Part shown: positions 25,025 through 34,231 of the stretch, piece by piece | Layout: each line of letters opens with the position of its first letter | Position numbering within the stretch: position 1 is the stretch's first letter | DNA from: Gymnothorax reevesii | Taxonomy: Eukaryota > Chordata > Actinopteri > Anguilliformes > Muraenidae | DNA length: 64,000 bases | Direction of reading: 5' to 3' | Assembly: GCA_029721435.1 (NCBI GenBank) | Contig: CM056574.1 | Coordinates: 71,405,501 to 71,469,500, forward strand | The notes under the pieces: model-generated | What the model was told of the DNA's origin: nothing | Databases searched by the model: none | What the model saw: only the letters and a program-made list of their open reading frames with translations | Program-made: the position numbers and the translations under genes

Positions 25025-25677
25025 TGTTACGTAACGAGGGTTTATAACACCTGATTGTATTATTTTGCTCAGCCAGTAGTTTCTGCTTACTCATGTCAGG
25101 GTAATGAATATTTATGAGTGCTTGTAAGCATAATGACTAGAGACTGAGAACACCATAGATTCTCCCATCTACAGGGTTCTACTGACTGCAAGAGTCTTCA
25201 GGAGCTATCTGGAGAGTTCTATGGCCTTCAGAATTCTTCTCTGGGATGTCAGTCAGGATTCTTCATTGTGACATCATACAGAAGCACAGGGCCTATATAA
25301 AGGGAACTCGCAGCCAGTGGAACAGGCTTCAGACACAGGCTTTAGACTGGGACACGCTAGAGAGAGAGACCCTGACCCATCCACATCTAGACCGGCTGAG
25401 TTCAATTGGACTTCGGATTAAAGACCTTCTGGATAGGATCACCACACCAGAAACATCGGATACCATTGGAATTTCACCATCGACGTGAGAACATCGCAAG
25501 GACAGACAGTTAGAGGACAGCATATCTATCTTTAATGCAATAACTTCATTACCCACCTCTGTATAATTGTAATTGCTACGTTCATTTGCTCAATCATCTA
25601 ATAAATCATTTATAACCAAACCTTCTTCCTAATTGGAATCATTCCAGAATATCTGGAGCACGAAACTGTACGTAACA
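25025..25677 (+). repeat. Element C 5' LTR
   Basis: It begins TGTTACGTAACG and ends TGTACGTAACA. The outer nine bases at each end (TGTTACGTA and TACGTAACA) are perfect inverted repeats, longer than the minimal TG/CA. The TATA box TATATAAAG lies at 25294-25302 and AATAAA at 25600-25605. A CRE-like TGACATCA lies about 25 bp before the TATA box. Confidence 0.95.
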
Positions 25678-25682
25678 TAAAT

Positions 25683-25700
25683 TGGGGGCTCGTCCGGGAT
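25683..25700 (+). promoter_or_regulatory. Element C primer-binding site, tRNA-Pro
   Basis: TGGGGGCTCGTCCGGGAT begins five bases after the LTR end. It is identical to the tRNA-Pro primer-binding site of murine leukaemia virus-type retroviruses, complementary to the last 18 nt of tRNA-Pro. Confidence 0.9.
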
Positions 25701-25741
25701 TGAACAATATTTCTCTGTATTGAGCTGCTGAACGTAGCAAA

Positions 25742-28615
25742 ATGGCTGAGCTTGCTGAGTTTGTTAAAAATCCCTCCATTGATGTTTTGGAGACTTTCAG
25801 GAAAGTCCAGTTATTGGAGATCGCTAAAATCCTCGAGATTGACGTGAAAAGGGATATGCGAAAAGGGGACATCAAGAAATTGATTATGGAACGTTTGTTT
25901 AATGAAGACCGGTTGGCGAAAGAAGCCTTGCCATCTTCTAGTGATCTCCAAGCCCACCTTGTGGTGGGTGATGGAGAGCTTCGGCTCATGGAATTAGAAC
26001 TTGAAAAACTCAGAGTAGAGACTGAAAGGCGCCGAATAGACGCTGAGGTTGAGATAAAAAGAATGGAAATGGAAGCACATTTTAAACATCAAGCCAGCAT
26101 GGAGGAAGCTCAACACAAATTTGATCTTTGCAAATATGTCAAAATGGTACCACCGTTTAATGAAAATGCAGTGGACAAATATTTTATCCATTTTGAGAGA
26201 ATTGCCATCGGTTGCAAATGGCCTATTGAGGCATGGCCACTTTTGTTGCAAAGCAAGTTGACAGGCAAAAGCCAGGAGGTGTTCACTGCTCTTTCCTTAC
26301 AGCAGAGCCAGGATTATGAAGTTGTCAAGGCCACTATCCTGAAGGCCTATGAATTGGTACCAGAGGCTTACCGCCAGAAGTTCAGAAATTATCAGAAACC
26401 AGATCATCAGACTTATGTGGAGTTTGCCTATGAAAAGGAGGTACTGTTTGACCGCTGGTGTACCTCCAGTAAAGTCAATAATGATTTTGACAAACTGAGG
26501 CAAACTATCTTGCTTGAAGAATTCAAGAAATGTGTTCGCGATGACCTCAAAACCTATCTGAATGAACACAAGGTTGGCACACTTGAAGAGGCGGCCATTT
26601 TGGCTGATGATTTCGTTCTCACGCACAAGTCGGTGTTTTCCAGGAGAGGTGATAATAGTAGACAACAAAACACAGGTGAAAGGTCTGATTTCACGGGTGA
26701 TCGTGATAAGTCCGATGTGAAGGATGGTCTGGAAAAGAGGTCGGAGAAAGGACAACCTAAGCCCGCTCCAGTTTGTCACTTCTGTAAGAAACTAGGTCAT
26801 GTAATGTTCGATTGTTTCAAGTTGAAAAGAAAGATGAATCTTGAGGTTAACCCTAATGCACTCGTTTCCTCCAGAAAGCCTCGTTCTCAGGAGACACCTA
26901 TTGTTCCTGAACCTCATGGTGAGAAGTCTGACGTTAGAAGGGAATTCATTCCTTTTGTGTCAAAGGGTTCTGTATCACTTCCTAGTCAAACCAGTTCTGT
27001 GCCGATCAAGATTTTGCGTGATACCGGGGCAACTCGATCTTTATTGTTGGAAGGTACGTTGCCTTTTGATTCGAGTTCTGCCACTGGTGAATTCGTTATC
27101 TTGCAAGGTGTTGAATGTGGTTCTGTAACAGTTCCCTTGCACTATGTTGTGCTGAAGTCAGATTTGGTGTCAGGTTCTGTTGAGGTTGCGGTTGTTCCGG
27201 AGTTACCGGTGAAAGGTGTTTCCTTGTTGTTGGGAAATGAGTTAGCTGGAGATAGGGTGGTTGCTGAGCCCAAAGCGGTTTTTGAGCCAGTCCCGCTGTC
27301 CGATGGAGACATTATTGCGGAAGAGAATCCTAAGGTGTTTCCTTCCTGTGCGGTGACTAGAGCTCTGCCTAAAGAGATAGCCAAAGTGCAGGATGTTGGT
27401 GTTGAAGATGGCATTGTAGATTTGTCGGGGACATTTCTAGATCCCAAGAAGGATCTTCGTCAATCTTCTGATCCGGGAGAGGATCTTTCTCAACAGTCCG
27501 TTGCTGAACCCAGAGTGGTTTGTGAGCCAGTCCCGTTGTCCAAAAGTGACATTATTGTGGAAGAGAATCCCAAAGTGGTTCCTTCTTGTGCGGTGACTAG
27601 GGCTCTGGCTAAGGAAGTAGCCGAATTGCAGGACGTTGGTGTTGAAGATGACATTGTAGATTTGTCAGGGACATTTCTAGATTCCAAGGAGGATCTTCGT
27701 CAATCTTCTGATCCTAATGAGGATCTTGCCCAACAGTCCAATGTAGTGTTAGGGACGCCAGTACCGTCTACGACGGAGATGTCTTTGTCCAGAGAGAAAT
27801 TGATACAAGACCAAGAGGTTGATCTTGATTTCAGCTCTCTGTTTGATGCTGCTCTCCCTGAAGAGGAGTTGTTTGAGGTCCCAGTTGGAAACTTCGTCGA
27901 GGATGGAATTTTGATGAGGAAGCAGAGACCACCCGAGGTCCCGGCCTCTGAGGACTGGGCAGTCGTACGTCAGATCGTGGTTCCCAGGACATATCGTCCG
28001 AAGGATCTGAGGTTGGCACACGAGATACCCTTCAGAGGTCATCTAAGTGCAAACAAGACCAGCAACAAGATCTTGAGGCACTTCTACTGGCCGAAGAGAA
28101 GACTGCGTGTGGCTTCCAGGGGTGTGAAGGCTTTGATCAGCCTTGTTACTTTGTTTAGTCTGCCAGATGAAATCCAGTCAGATCAGGGATCCGACTTCAT
28201 GTCTGGCTTGTTCCAAAGTGTGGTGTGCCAACTTGGAGCCAAGAAGATAACATTGAGCGCCTACGATCCAAAGTCCCAGGGGGCACTGGAGAGGTTCCAC
28301 TCCACTCGAAAGGGCATGATAAGGACCTACCGCTCCCAGAATGAGAGGGACGAGGACGTCCCACTGCTCATGTTCGTCGCTCGAGAGTCGAAGCAGGAAT
28401 CCATGGGATTCAGCCCATTTGGGCTGGTGTTTGGCTATACAGTCCGAGGTTCACTGAAGCTGGTGAAAGACGGAAAGCTGCTGGAGCCCAGTGAGGATGT
28501 GAGCCTGTTGGACTACAAGTCCAGGTTCAAGGAGAGACTACGTCAGACTTGGGAACTGGCAAAAGAAAACCTCAAGTCTGCGCAGCGAAACATTTGTAAT
28601 ATAATTTGTATATAG
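25742..28615 (+). CDS. Element C Gag-protease-truncated integrase polyprotein
   Basis: An uninterrupted 957-codon frame. The order is:
- SAP-like helical N terminus (residues about 15-53)
- charged coiled coil (about 78-128)
- SCAN-like capsid (about 135-295)
- zinc knuckle C345, C348, H353, C358
- protease D427-T428-G429
- two adjacent 80-residue repeats (507-586 and 587-666)
- an integrase remnant
The remnant keeps G-H-L-S-A-N-K-T and H-F-Y-W-P, then jumps to the segment with D814 and E850 (35 residues between). The zinc-binding cysteines and first catalytic Asp of the family (D54 in the B integrase numbering) are deleted in frame near 28090-28130. The frame ends shortly after K-E-N-L-K-S-A-Q. 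Gag and protease look intact; the integrase cannot be catalytic. Confidence 0.92.
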   Translation: MAELAEFVKNPSIDVLETFRKVQLLEIAKILEIDVKRDMRKGDIKKLIMERLFNEDRLAKEALPSSSDLQAHLVVGDGELRLMELELEKLRVETERRRIDAEVEIKRMEMEAHFKHQASMEEAQHKFDLCKYVKMVPPFNENAVDKYFIHFERIAIGCKWPIEAWPLLLQSKLTGKSQEVFTALSLQQSQDYEVVKATILKAYELVPEAYRQKFRNYQKPDHQTYVEFAYEKEVLFDRWCTSSKVNNDFDKLRQTILLEEFKKCVRDDLKTYLNEHKVGTLEEAAILADDFVLTHKSVFSRRGDNSRQQNTGERSDFTGDRDKSDVKDGLEKRSEKGQPKPAPVCHFCKKLGHVMFDCFKLKRKMNLEVNPNALVSSRKPRSQETPIVPEPHGEKSDVRREFIPFVSKGSVSLPSQTSSVPIKILRDTGATRSLLLEGTLPFDSSSATGEFVILQGVECGSVTVPLHYVVLKSDLVSGSVEVAVVPELPVKGVSLLLGNELAGDRVVAEPKAVFEPVPLSDGDIIAEENPKVFPSCAVTRALPKEIAKVQDVGVEDGIVDLSGTFLDPKKDLRQSSDPGEDLSQQSVAEPRVVCEPVPLSKSDIIVEENPKVVPSCAVTRALAKEVAELQDVGVEDDIVDLSGTFLDSKEDLRQSSDPNEDLAQQSNVVLGTPVPSTTEMSLSREKLIQDQEVDLDFSSLFDAALPEEELFEVPVGNFVEDGILMRKQRPPEVPASEDWAVVRQIVVPRTYRPKDLRLAHEIPFRGHLSANKTSNKILRHFYWPKRRLRVASRGVKALISLVTLFSLPDEIQSDQGSDFMSGLFQSVVCQLGAKKITLSAYDPKSQGALERFHSTRKGMIRTYRSQNERDEDVPLLMFVARESKQESMGFSPFGLVFGYTVRGSLKLVKDGKLLEPSEDVSLLDYKSRFKERLRQTWELAKENLKSAQRNICNIICI
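27260..27739 (+). repeat. 240-bp tandem duplication within the element C polyprotein
   Basis: 27260-27499 and 27500-27739 are adjacent copies, in frame, 80 codons each. Both encode E-P-V-P-L-S, P-S-C-A-V-T-R-A-L and D-L-S-G-T-F-L-D in the same order. Elements A and B have a single counterpart of the P-S-C-A-V-T-R-A motif after protease. Confidence 0.93.
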
Positions 28616-28723
28616 CTAAGTGAATTGCTTTTGAAATTGTGTTTTTCTTGCTATTGTATTTATCTGCAGTGCGTAGCACTTTCGTTATAAAAAGTTGTCA
28701 TACATTCCAACTTTTTCTTTTAC

Positions 28724-28732
28724 GGAGGGAGG
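28724..28732 (+). promoter_or_regulatory. Element C polypurine tract
   Basis: GGAGGGAGG directly precedes the 3' LTR. Between the frame's stop at 28615 and this tract there is only about 100 bp of AT-rich sequence. Confidence 0.8.
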
Positions 28733-29383
28733 TGTTACGTAACGAGGGTTTATAACACCTGATTGTATTATTTTGCTCAGCCAGTAGTTTCTGCTTACTC
28801 ATGTAAGGGTAATGAATATTTATGAGTGCTTGTAAGCATAATGACTAGAGACTGAGAACACCATAGATTCTCCCATCTACAGGGTTCTACTGACTGCAAG
28901 AGTCTTCAGGAGCTATCTGGAGAGTTCTATGGCCTTCAGAATTCTTCTCTGGGATGTCAGTCAGGATTCTTCATTGTGACATCATACAGAAGCACAGGGC
29001 CTATATAAAGGGAACTCGCAGCCAGTGGAACAGGCTTCAGACACTGGCTTTAGACTAGGACACGCTAGAGAGAGACCCTGACCCATCCACATCTAGACCG
29101 GCTGAGTTCAATTGGACTTCGGATTAAAGACCTTCTGGATAGGATCACCACACCAGAAACATCGGATACCATTGGAATTTCACCATCGACGTGAGAACAT
29201 CGCAAGGACAGACAGTTAGAGGACAGCATATCTATCTTTAATGCAATAACTTCATTACCCACCTCTGTATAATTGTAATTGCTACGTTCATTTGCTCAAT
29301 CATCTAATAAATCATTTATAACCAAACCTTCTTCCTAATTGGAATCATTCCAGAATATCTGGAGCACGAAACTGTACGTAACA
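28733..29383 (+). repeat. Element C 3' LTR
   Basis: Nearly identical to the 5' LTR. The differences I see are C/A in CATGTCAGG, A/T in ACACAGG, G/A in CTGGGAC and one GA unit fewer in the GAGAGA run. It is followed by the GTAC target duplication. Confidence 0.95.
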
Positions 29384-29663
29384 GTACACTGACCACAATC
29401 CATTAATGTTTTTGAGTAAGATGAAAAACAAGAATCGGAGATTGTTGAATTGGAGTTTGATTTTACAGGAGTTTGACTTGGAAATTAAGCATGTGAAGGG
29501 TACAGACAATGTAATTGCTGATTGCTTATCCCGTGTTTGAATGTGCATATACATATCATGTGTTTGAATATTGTATGATATGTATATATAGACAAGTGTT
29601 CACTTTACCATTTTGTATTGAAAAGAAAAATTTTGCCTTTATGAGTCAAAATTTTTCCCTTTC

Positions 29664-29673
29664 GGAATGGAGG
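29664..29673 (+). promoter_or_regulatory. Element B polypurine tract
   Basis: GGAATGGAGG against the 3' LTR, identical to that of element A. Confidence 0.8.
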
Positions 29674-30150
29674 TGTAATGTGAATATAGGCCACTAGATG
29701 GCAGTATTTACCTTTTTTTGTTAAGCTCAGACTGGAGTCATGTTTAGACATGTCCTGGACATGTCTGGGGCAAGTCTCAGAAAATTAAAAAAAAGAGGTC
29801 TAAATGTGGGTGGGGTCTGCAAAAGAGTATATAAGGAAAAGAATTGAGACAGTAAAGTAGTTGGAGAAATTGCAAGAAGATGACCAGACCTGCCATTCTG
29901 TTCAAGACCTGTTAAGTTTCTTTTGTGGATTTCTCTCACCCAGGACATCACCAAGCCGCCCCACAAAAAGGACTGTAAATATTTCTTTTTGTTTTTGTTA
30001 TAATCAATCTTGGTCATTTAGTTGTAGGTTATTGTTAGTTATTGTCTTTGTTCATTAAATGTGTTTGAGTTTTTAAAACTGTGTCTGTCATCCCTTGCTG
30101 TTGCTGTTGCTGTTATGTTGTAAATGTAAAAACAAATTGGGGCCATAACA
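29674..30150 (+). repeat. Element B 3' LTR
   Basis: It begins TGTAATGTGAATATAGG and ends GGCCATAACA, and matches the 5' LTR except for a deletion of about 12 bp near 29880 and a few substitutions. The AGAA target duplication follows. Confidence 0.93.
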
Positions 30151-30154
30151 AGAA

Positions 30155-30726
30155 TCAATCAGTTTTTTTTTTTTTTTTTGCTTTTCCAGAGATAGGAGTG
30201 GAAATAAAGAAATGCACATGGTATTGTAATTCCAACACACTCCATGTGGACACACCGAGCACTTCAGTAATAGCGAACGTTGAGTTGTTTGTGCTGTGTA
30301 GAGTGACGCTTGACTTATTCTTTTGATGTAGTCAATATCCTACATAAGGCTCACCAAAAAAAAAAAGAAAGAAAAATGCGGCAGCATCAAGAAAATGGAA
30401 CGGCTTGTGACTCAGGAGAGACAAAAGGCACCACTGGCATGTCACGGGCAGGTCTCAGCCACCGAAATAGTTGAGCTAATACCACATGCTTTTCTTTACT
30501 TCCACTGGCATCTCACTAGAAAAGCAATGAAAACCAATTGATTCAATTTGCAACAAATACAGTACATACTTCACTTATGCGTTTTTAATGGCACCAAGTG
30601 TAATCTGGTCGTTAATAAAAACATTCCTTAACTGTGTTCCACGTGCTTTGCATTTTGCATTCATTGTTAAATTAAAATATTAATTATTTTCTAAAGGTTG
30701 GGCAGTAAAATCTTTATTTAAGTATA
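30155..30726. other. No recognisable gene
   Basis: Begins with a T-run (about 30162-30179). No coding frame or repeat family that I can support. Confidence 0.5.
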
Positions 30727-31447
30727 CTGGTGACTAGGGCTGGGTATTGCCACTGATTTCCTGAATCGATTCGATTCAATATCGATTCATTGAAGGATAT
30801 TTCAGCCACGGTACCTGTTTTGGTTGAATATGAAAGGGAGTCTTGGAGAACTAATGGCAGAAATTATACTTTCTGTTGAATTATTAATAAGAAACCTTCT
30901 AACTCGGCACAATATTTAAAATTTTATTATTTATTTATTTAACCTTTGCAAGTTCATTTTTCAGTAAATTTGATTGAATTTAAACCAAAATACCCCACAT
31001 GGACATATTTGACTGCACAGAAATAAATATTACAATACATTCAACAAAGAAAATAATTTTGGATTTTTTATTTGAAAACTGGTTGAAATGGTGGATGAAA
31101 ATTGGGACAACTAAACTTCCATCTTACGCTGTTAATGAAAATATATCTCCCAACACATGTAGTTGAGCTTAAAATAAAGATCTGATACCGAAATTAATAT
31201 CCAACGTTCATTTTCTTCTCTCATCATTACTTGTAGCTTGAAAATCCGGCCTCAATTTACCGTTCCGTGCATAACCAGTCGTGTCCACTGCAGTTACGTG
31301 CGGATCACAGAACATTTTTACATTCAACAGGTAGTTTCGCATTTGCAGCATGCTTTCTATCAATGAAACACAGCTTGATGTACATTTATGACACATAGTC
31401 TAAATACCTCTCACCTTATTCATTATTATCCGAAACGTCCGGAAATT

Positions 31448-34097
31448 AATTAATTAATAATTTACTCGCACAAAAGAGTACAGAAAACAATAACAATTAT
31501 GACTTATGACTAGACTAGCATGTATTGTACAAAGAAACATTGCGAAACGCGATAACTGATTTTCAATGCTAAAACTTGACATAAGGTTGGATAACAAGCC
31601 ACAGTGAGTGAAGGAGGGCACAAGCCTTATGCGACGTGCCAAAATACGCCATGTAACATAAAAACGTTGTATTGGAGCTGTGTCAAGCCTCCATGATACC
31701 GAACCATAAAAAGAAGTACAATATGTCTGAAATAACGTCGCTTTCGTACCAGAAGCGCACGTGTTGAACCTAGCCATCATAGTGTTCCCGTTTGCACCTT
31801 TGGTCATATTTTCAACATTACTGTTCTGGCCTATGATATGGCCTAGATGAATGGCTTTGTCTGCTTGGGAGATTGGTACATTCCCAAAACAGAAAGGAAT
31901 ATCACAGCGACAATTAAGTGGGACACATACACTCTTGGCTGGATTAAATTTTACATTAAATTCACAAGCGAAATCATCACATATGGCGAGAAGGCCATTC
32001 ATTGCACATCGAGATGGTGCGATCAGTCAGATCATCTGCATAACAAATGGCTCCACAAAACCGAGAGCCGAAATAACAACCAAAACCAGACTGACCAAGT
32101 CTTATCAGAAGAACATCCATATAAATACAGAACAAAATTGGTGAGAGTACCCCACCATGTTTAACACTATTTAAACAGATAAAACTAGGAGTGATACATT
32201 TACCCCATTTTACTCTTTATCGCTGAGTGGTATACATATTAAGCAATAGTTTAATGGTCTTACTACAAAGTTTTCCGCTGATTAAAACTTTAAACAACCT
32301 ACAATAATGAACCCTATCAAAAGCCTGTGAGGGGTCAAACAGCACAAGGTAAAATGATTTCTAACATATAAATCTATAATCTCATTAAATATAAAAGTAC
32401 ATTGAGATGTTGAGCTTTTGGCCTCAAATCCAAATTGCAGTTGAGATGTGCACAATTTATCGAGATTTCCAAACAGTATGACATTATCCAATACTTTTCC
32501 AATAACAATACCAAGAGCAATAGCACGATAATTACTACGGTCACATATCGATTTTTGCTACTTTTTGGTATCGGAACAATGGTGGAAATATTCCAACATT
32601 GGAAAAAGATCTATGTCCCAAAGCCGACTCAAATGTAAAGTCTACAGAGCTAGCAATATCGAGACCAGTACAGATACAAAGAGATTCGCGTTGACAAAAA
32701 TCATTCAGTGACATAGTATGTGAGGACTGTGACCTTGCTACATCTGTATTAAAGTCACCTCCGACTATTACATGATATACATCAGGATAGCAATTGATGA
32801 TAAGATTTTTATAGTAAAGAACATCGTCATAAACAACATCCTGAGCATATGTATTACAATCACAGGGCATATATATGTTCACAAGGATTACTCTAAAGTC
32901 ACCTAGAACCAACAGAGCAGCCACACATCGCTTGTTATCGACATCGATGGGTGTTACTGTACATTTAATGTGCTTATTATATACAATAGCATATCCACCA
33001 TATGGCCTACCAGTATGCATGTCATTCTCATCCATACCAGACTTGCCGATCACATTAACGTCATTTCATAAGGATGAAAGATTACAAAACTGACAGTTTA
33101 GATACCAATGTTCCTGAATGAATATAAAATCATTAGATTTTAACAAATTGTTGACATAATCGATCCTATCCATGAAGTGACCTTTAGCATTATAGCTGGC
33201 AATACGTAGTGATGTACTGGCCATAGTAAGATAAATAAGTGGAACAATAACATCCTTAATTAATCTCTGTGTTCTCTAAGTTTATAAAACCTCCATAAAT
33301 ATACACCAGTAGGCCAGAAATCTGGAGAAAGCAATGTATTCAAGTCTGACATTTTTACCTCAACCTAGAAGCTGGAGAAAACTGCTTCATCTTTTGATAC
33401 AAGAGTTACATTCCTGACTTCAATACCATTGTCAGTGATATAGTCAGATATGTCTTTATCAGTAGTGCTCTTCTCTACTCTATACACAAAAATGTCTCTA
33501 CTGGGCTCGGGAGCCCCACGGAGATTGCCTTGCGTCGATTGCCTACCAGTGATGGCCTTCCTGCGATGATTACGACGACGCTGATCAGCAGGGAACTCGA
33601 AACTACTGGTACCGGACACGTTGGAGGCGAGAGACATCACAGACGCAGCGTTCACAAGTGGGCACGGTCCTTGGGGCTTGGTCGCCGATATCTCGGGTCT
33701 CAGGGGAGCACGCTACTTCCTGACATCAGACATCTGGATGGATGAAGACGCTGGCTGCTTACTGCCCTGTATTGGTGGTAACTTCACTGTCTCAGGTTGG
33801 TATAAGGATGAAGGCTGCTTCGCTGCACCAGAAGGACGACTTGCTATCTCTGCCCATGATGACATGCTGGATACTCGATCCTCCAGAGGTAACATCTTAC
33901 CCGAGTTGATACTGAGGGTATCTTCATGTGTGGCCATGCAGCGTTCTAAGTTGGCAAGTCTCTCACATATGCTAATGGAGCTAACCTCAGATGCAGATAC
34001 TTTAGGAAGTCTCTTCATCATTATGCAATCGACAGCAAATGTTGGCATCTTCTCGGCGGCATCAAGACATTGCAAGCATTCCAATAAATCAGCTATT
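31448..34097 (-). pseudogene. LINE with ORF1, endonuclease and partial RT, internally deleted
   Basis: Transcribed leftward, it ends in a TTAATTAATTAAT-type tail at about 31441. ORF1 pieces lie at 34084-33713 and 33655-33365. The second begins near an R-R-R-N-H-R-R-K basic patch and contains D-I-F-V-Y-R-V-E-K. ORF2 starts at 33224 (M-A-S-T-S-L-R-I-A-S-Y-N), an apurinic-type endonuclease with G-G-Y-A-I-V-Y, V-G-G-D-F-N-T-D and L-G-H-R-S-F; one stop lies near 33068. The frame then fuses directly to RT sequence (S-N-Y-R-A-I-A-L, Q-L-Q-F-G-F), skipping the region between. The C-terminal RT part (31454-32002) has F-N-P-A-K-S. The YADD-containing part is missing. The clade is not certain. Confidence 0.8.
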
Positions 34098-34231
34098 ATT
34101 TGAGTAGTTTGAGTAGTGAGGATTTCTACTTCAGGCTTTTTTTTTTTGAACTGGGACTTTTACTACATTTAAAAGATAAAAAGTACACTTTTACTTCGTT
34201 ACTTTGACACTGGCCACTTCGCTACAAATTA

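Larger units (their letters stand above)
25025..29383 (+). mobile_element. Element C: young, RT-less Gmr1-like retrotransposon
   Basis: LTRs of 653 and 651 bp bound 3.1 kb of internal sequence. The 4-bp target duplication GTAC (25021-25024, 29384-29387) lies within the RNase H region of element B. Gag, protease and distal integrase are related to those of A and B, but the LTRs are unrelated in sequence, so C is a different family of the same group. RT, RNase H, the integrase zinc-binding cysteines, the first catalytic Asp and the integrase C terminus are absent. By eye the two LTRs differ at three substitutions and one 2-bp length change, so insertion was recent. Confidence 0.95.
20361..29540 (+). 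pseudogene. Element B gag-pol, interrupted by element C
   Basis: The ATG at 20361 gives the same N terminus as element A. A stop at 20688 and a frame change in the coiled-coil region break gag. From 20849 one frame runs through pol, interrupted by two nonsense substitutions (TTA to TAA at 22622, AAA to TAA at 24557). In the 20849 frame:
- zinc knuckle C242, C245, H250, C255
- protease D334-I335-G336, so the active-site Thr of D-T-G is Ile
After 22664:
- integrase D54, D113, E149, a D,D(35)E core
- RT Y-I-D-D at 24371-24382
- RNase H D and E segments to 25020
The last catalytic Asp segment (T-D-H-N-P-L) and the C terminus (A-D-C-L-S-R-V, TGA at 29538) lie beyond element C. Confidence 0.93.
19755..30150 (+). 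mobile_element. Element B: Gmr1-like LTR retrotransposon split by element C
   Basis: LTRs lie at 19755-20243 and 29674-30150. A 4-bp target duplication AGAA lies at 19751-19754 and 30151-30154. It is the same family as element A with the same gene order. Element C occupies 25025-29383 inside its RNase H region, flanked by a GTAC duplication. Apart from nonsense substitutions, the pol frame is long and continuous, so B is younger and better preserved than A. Without C it would be about 6.0 kb. Confidence 0.95.

Noticed and set aside
25742..28615. Host gene encoding a SCAN-zinc protein
   Set aside because: LTRs, primer-binding site, polypurine tract and target duplication surround the frame. 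It is a retrotransposon polyprotein, not a domesticated gene.
7482..30150. Endogenous retrovirus with envelope
   Set aside because: No third frame, signal peptide or transmembrane segment follows RNase H in A or B, or the integrase remnant in C. The 3' LTR follows within 100-140 bp of the last frame.
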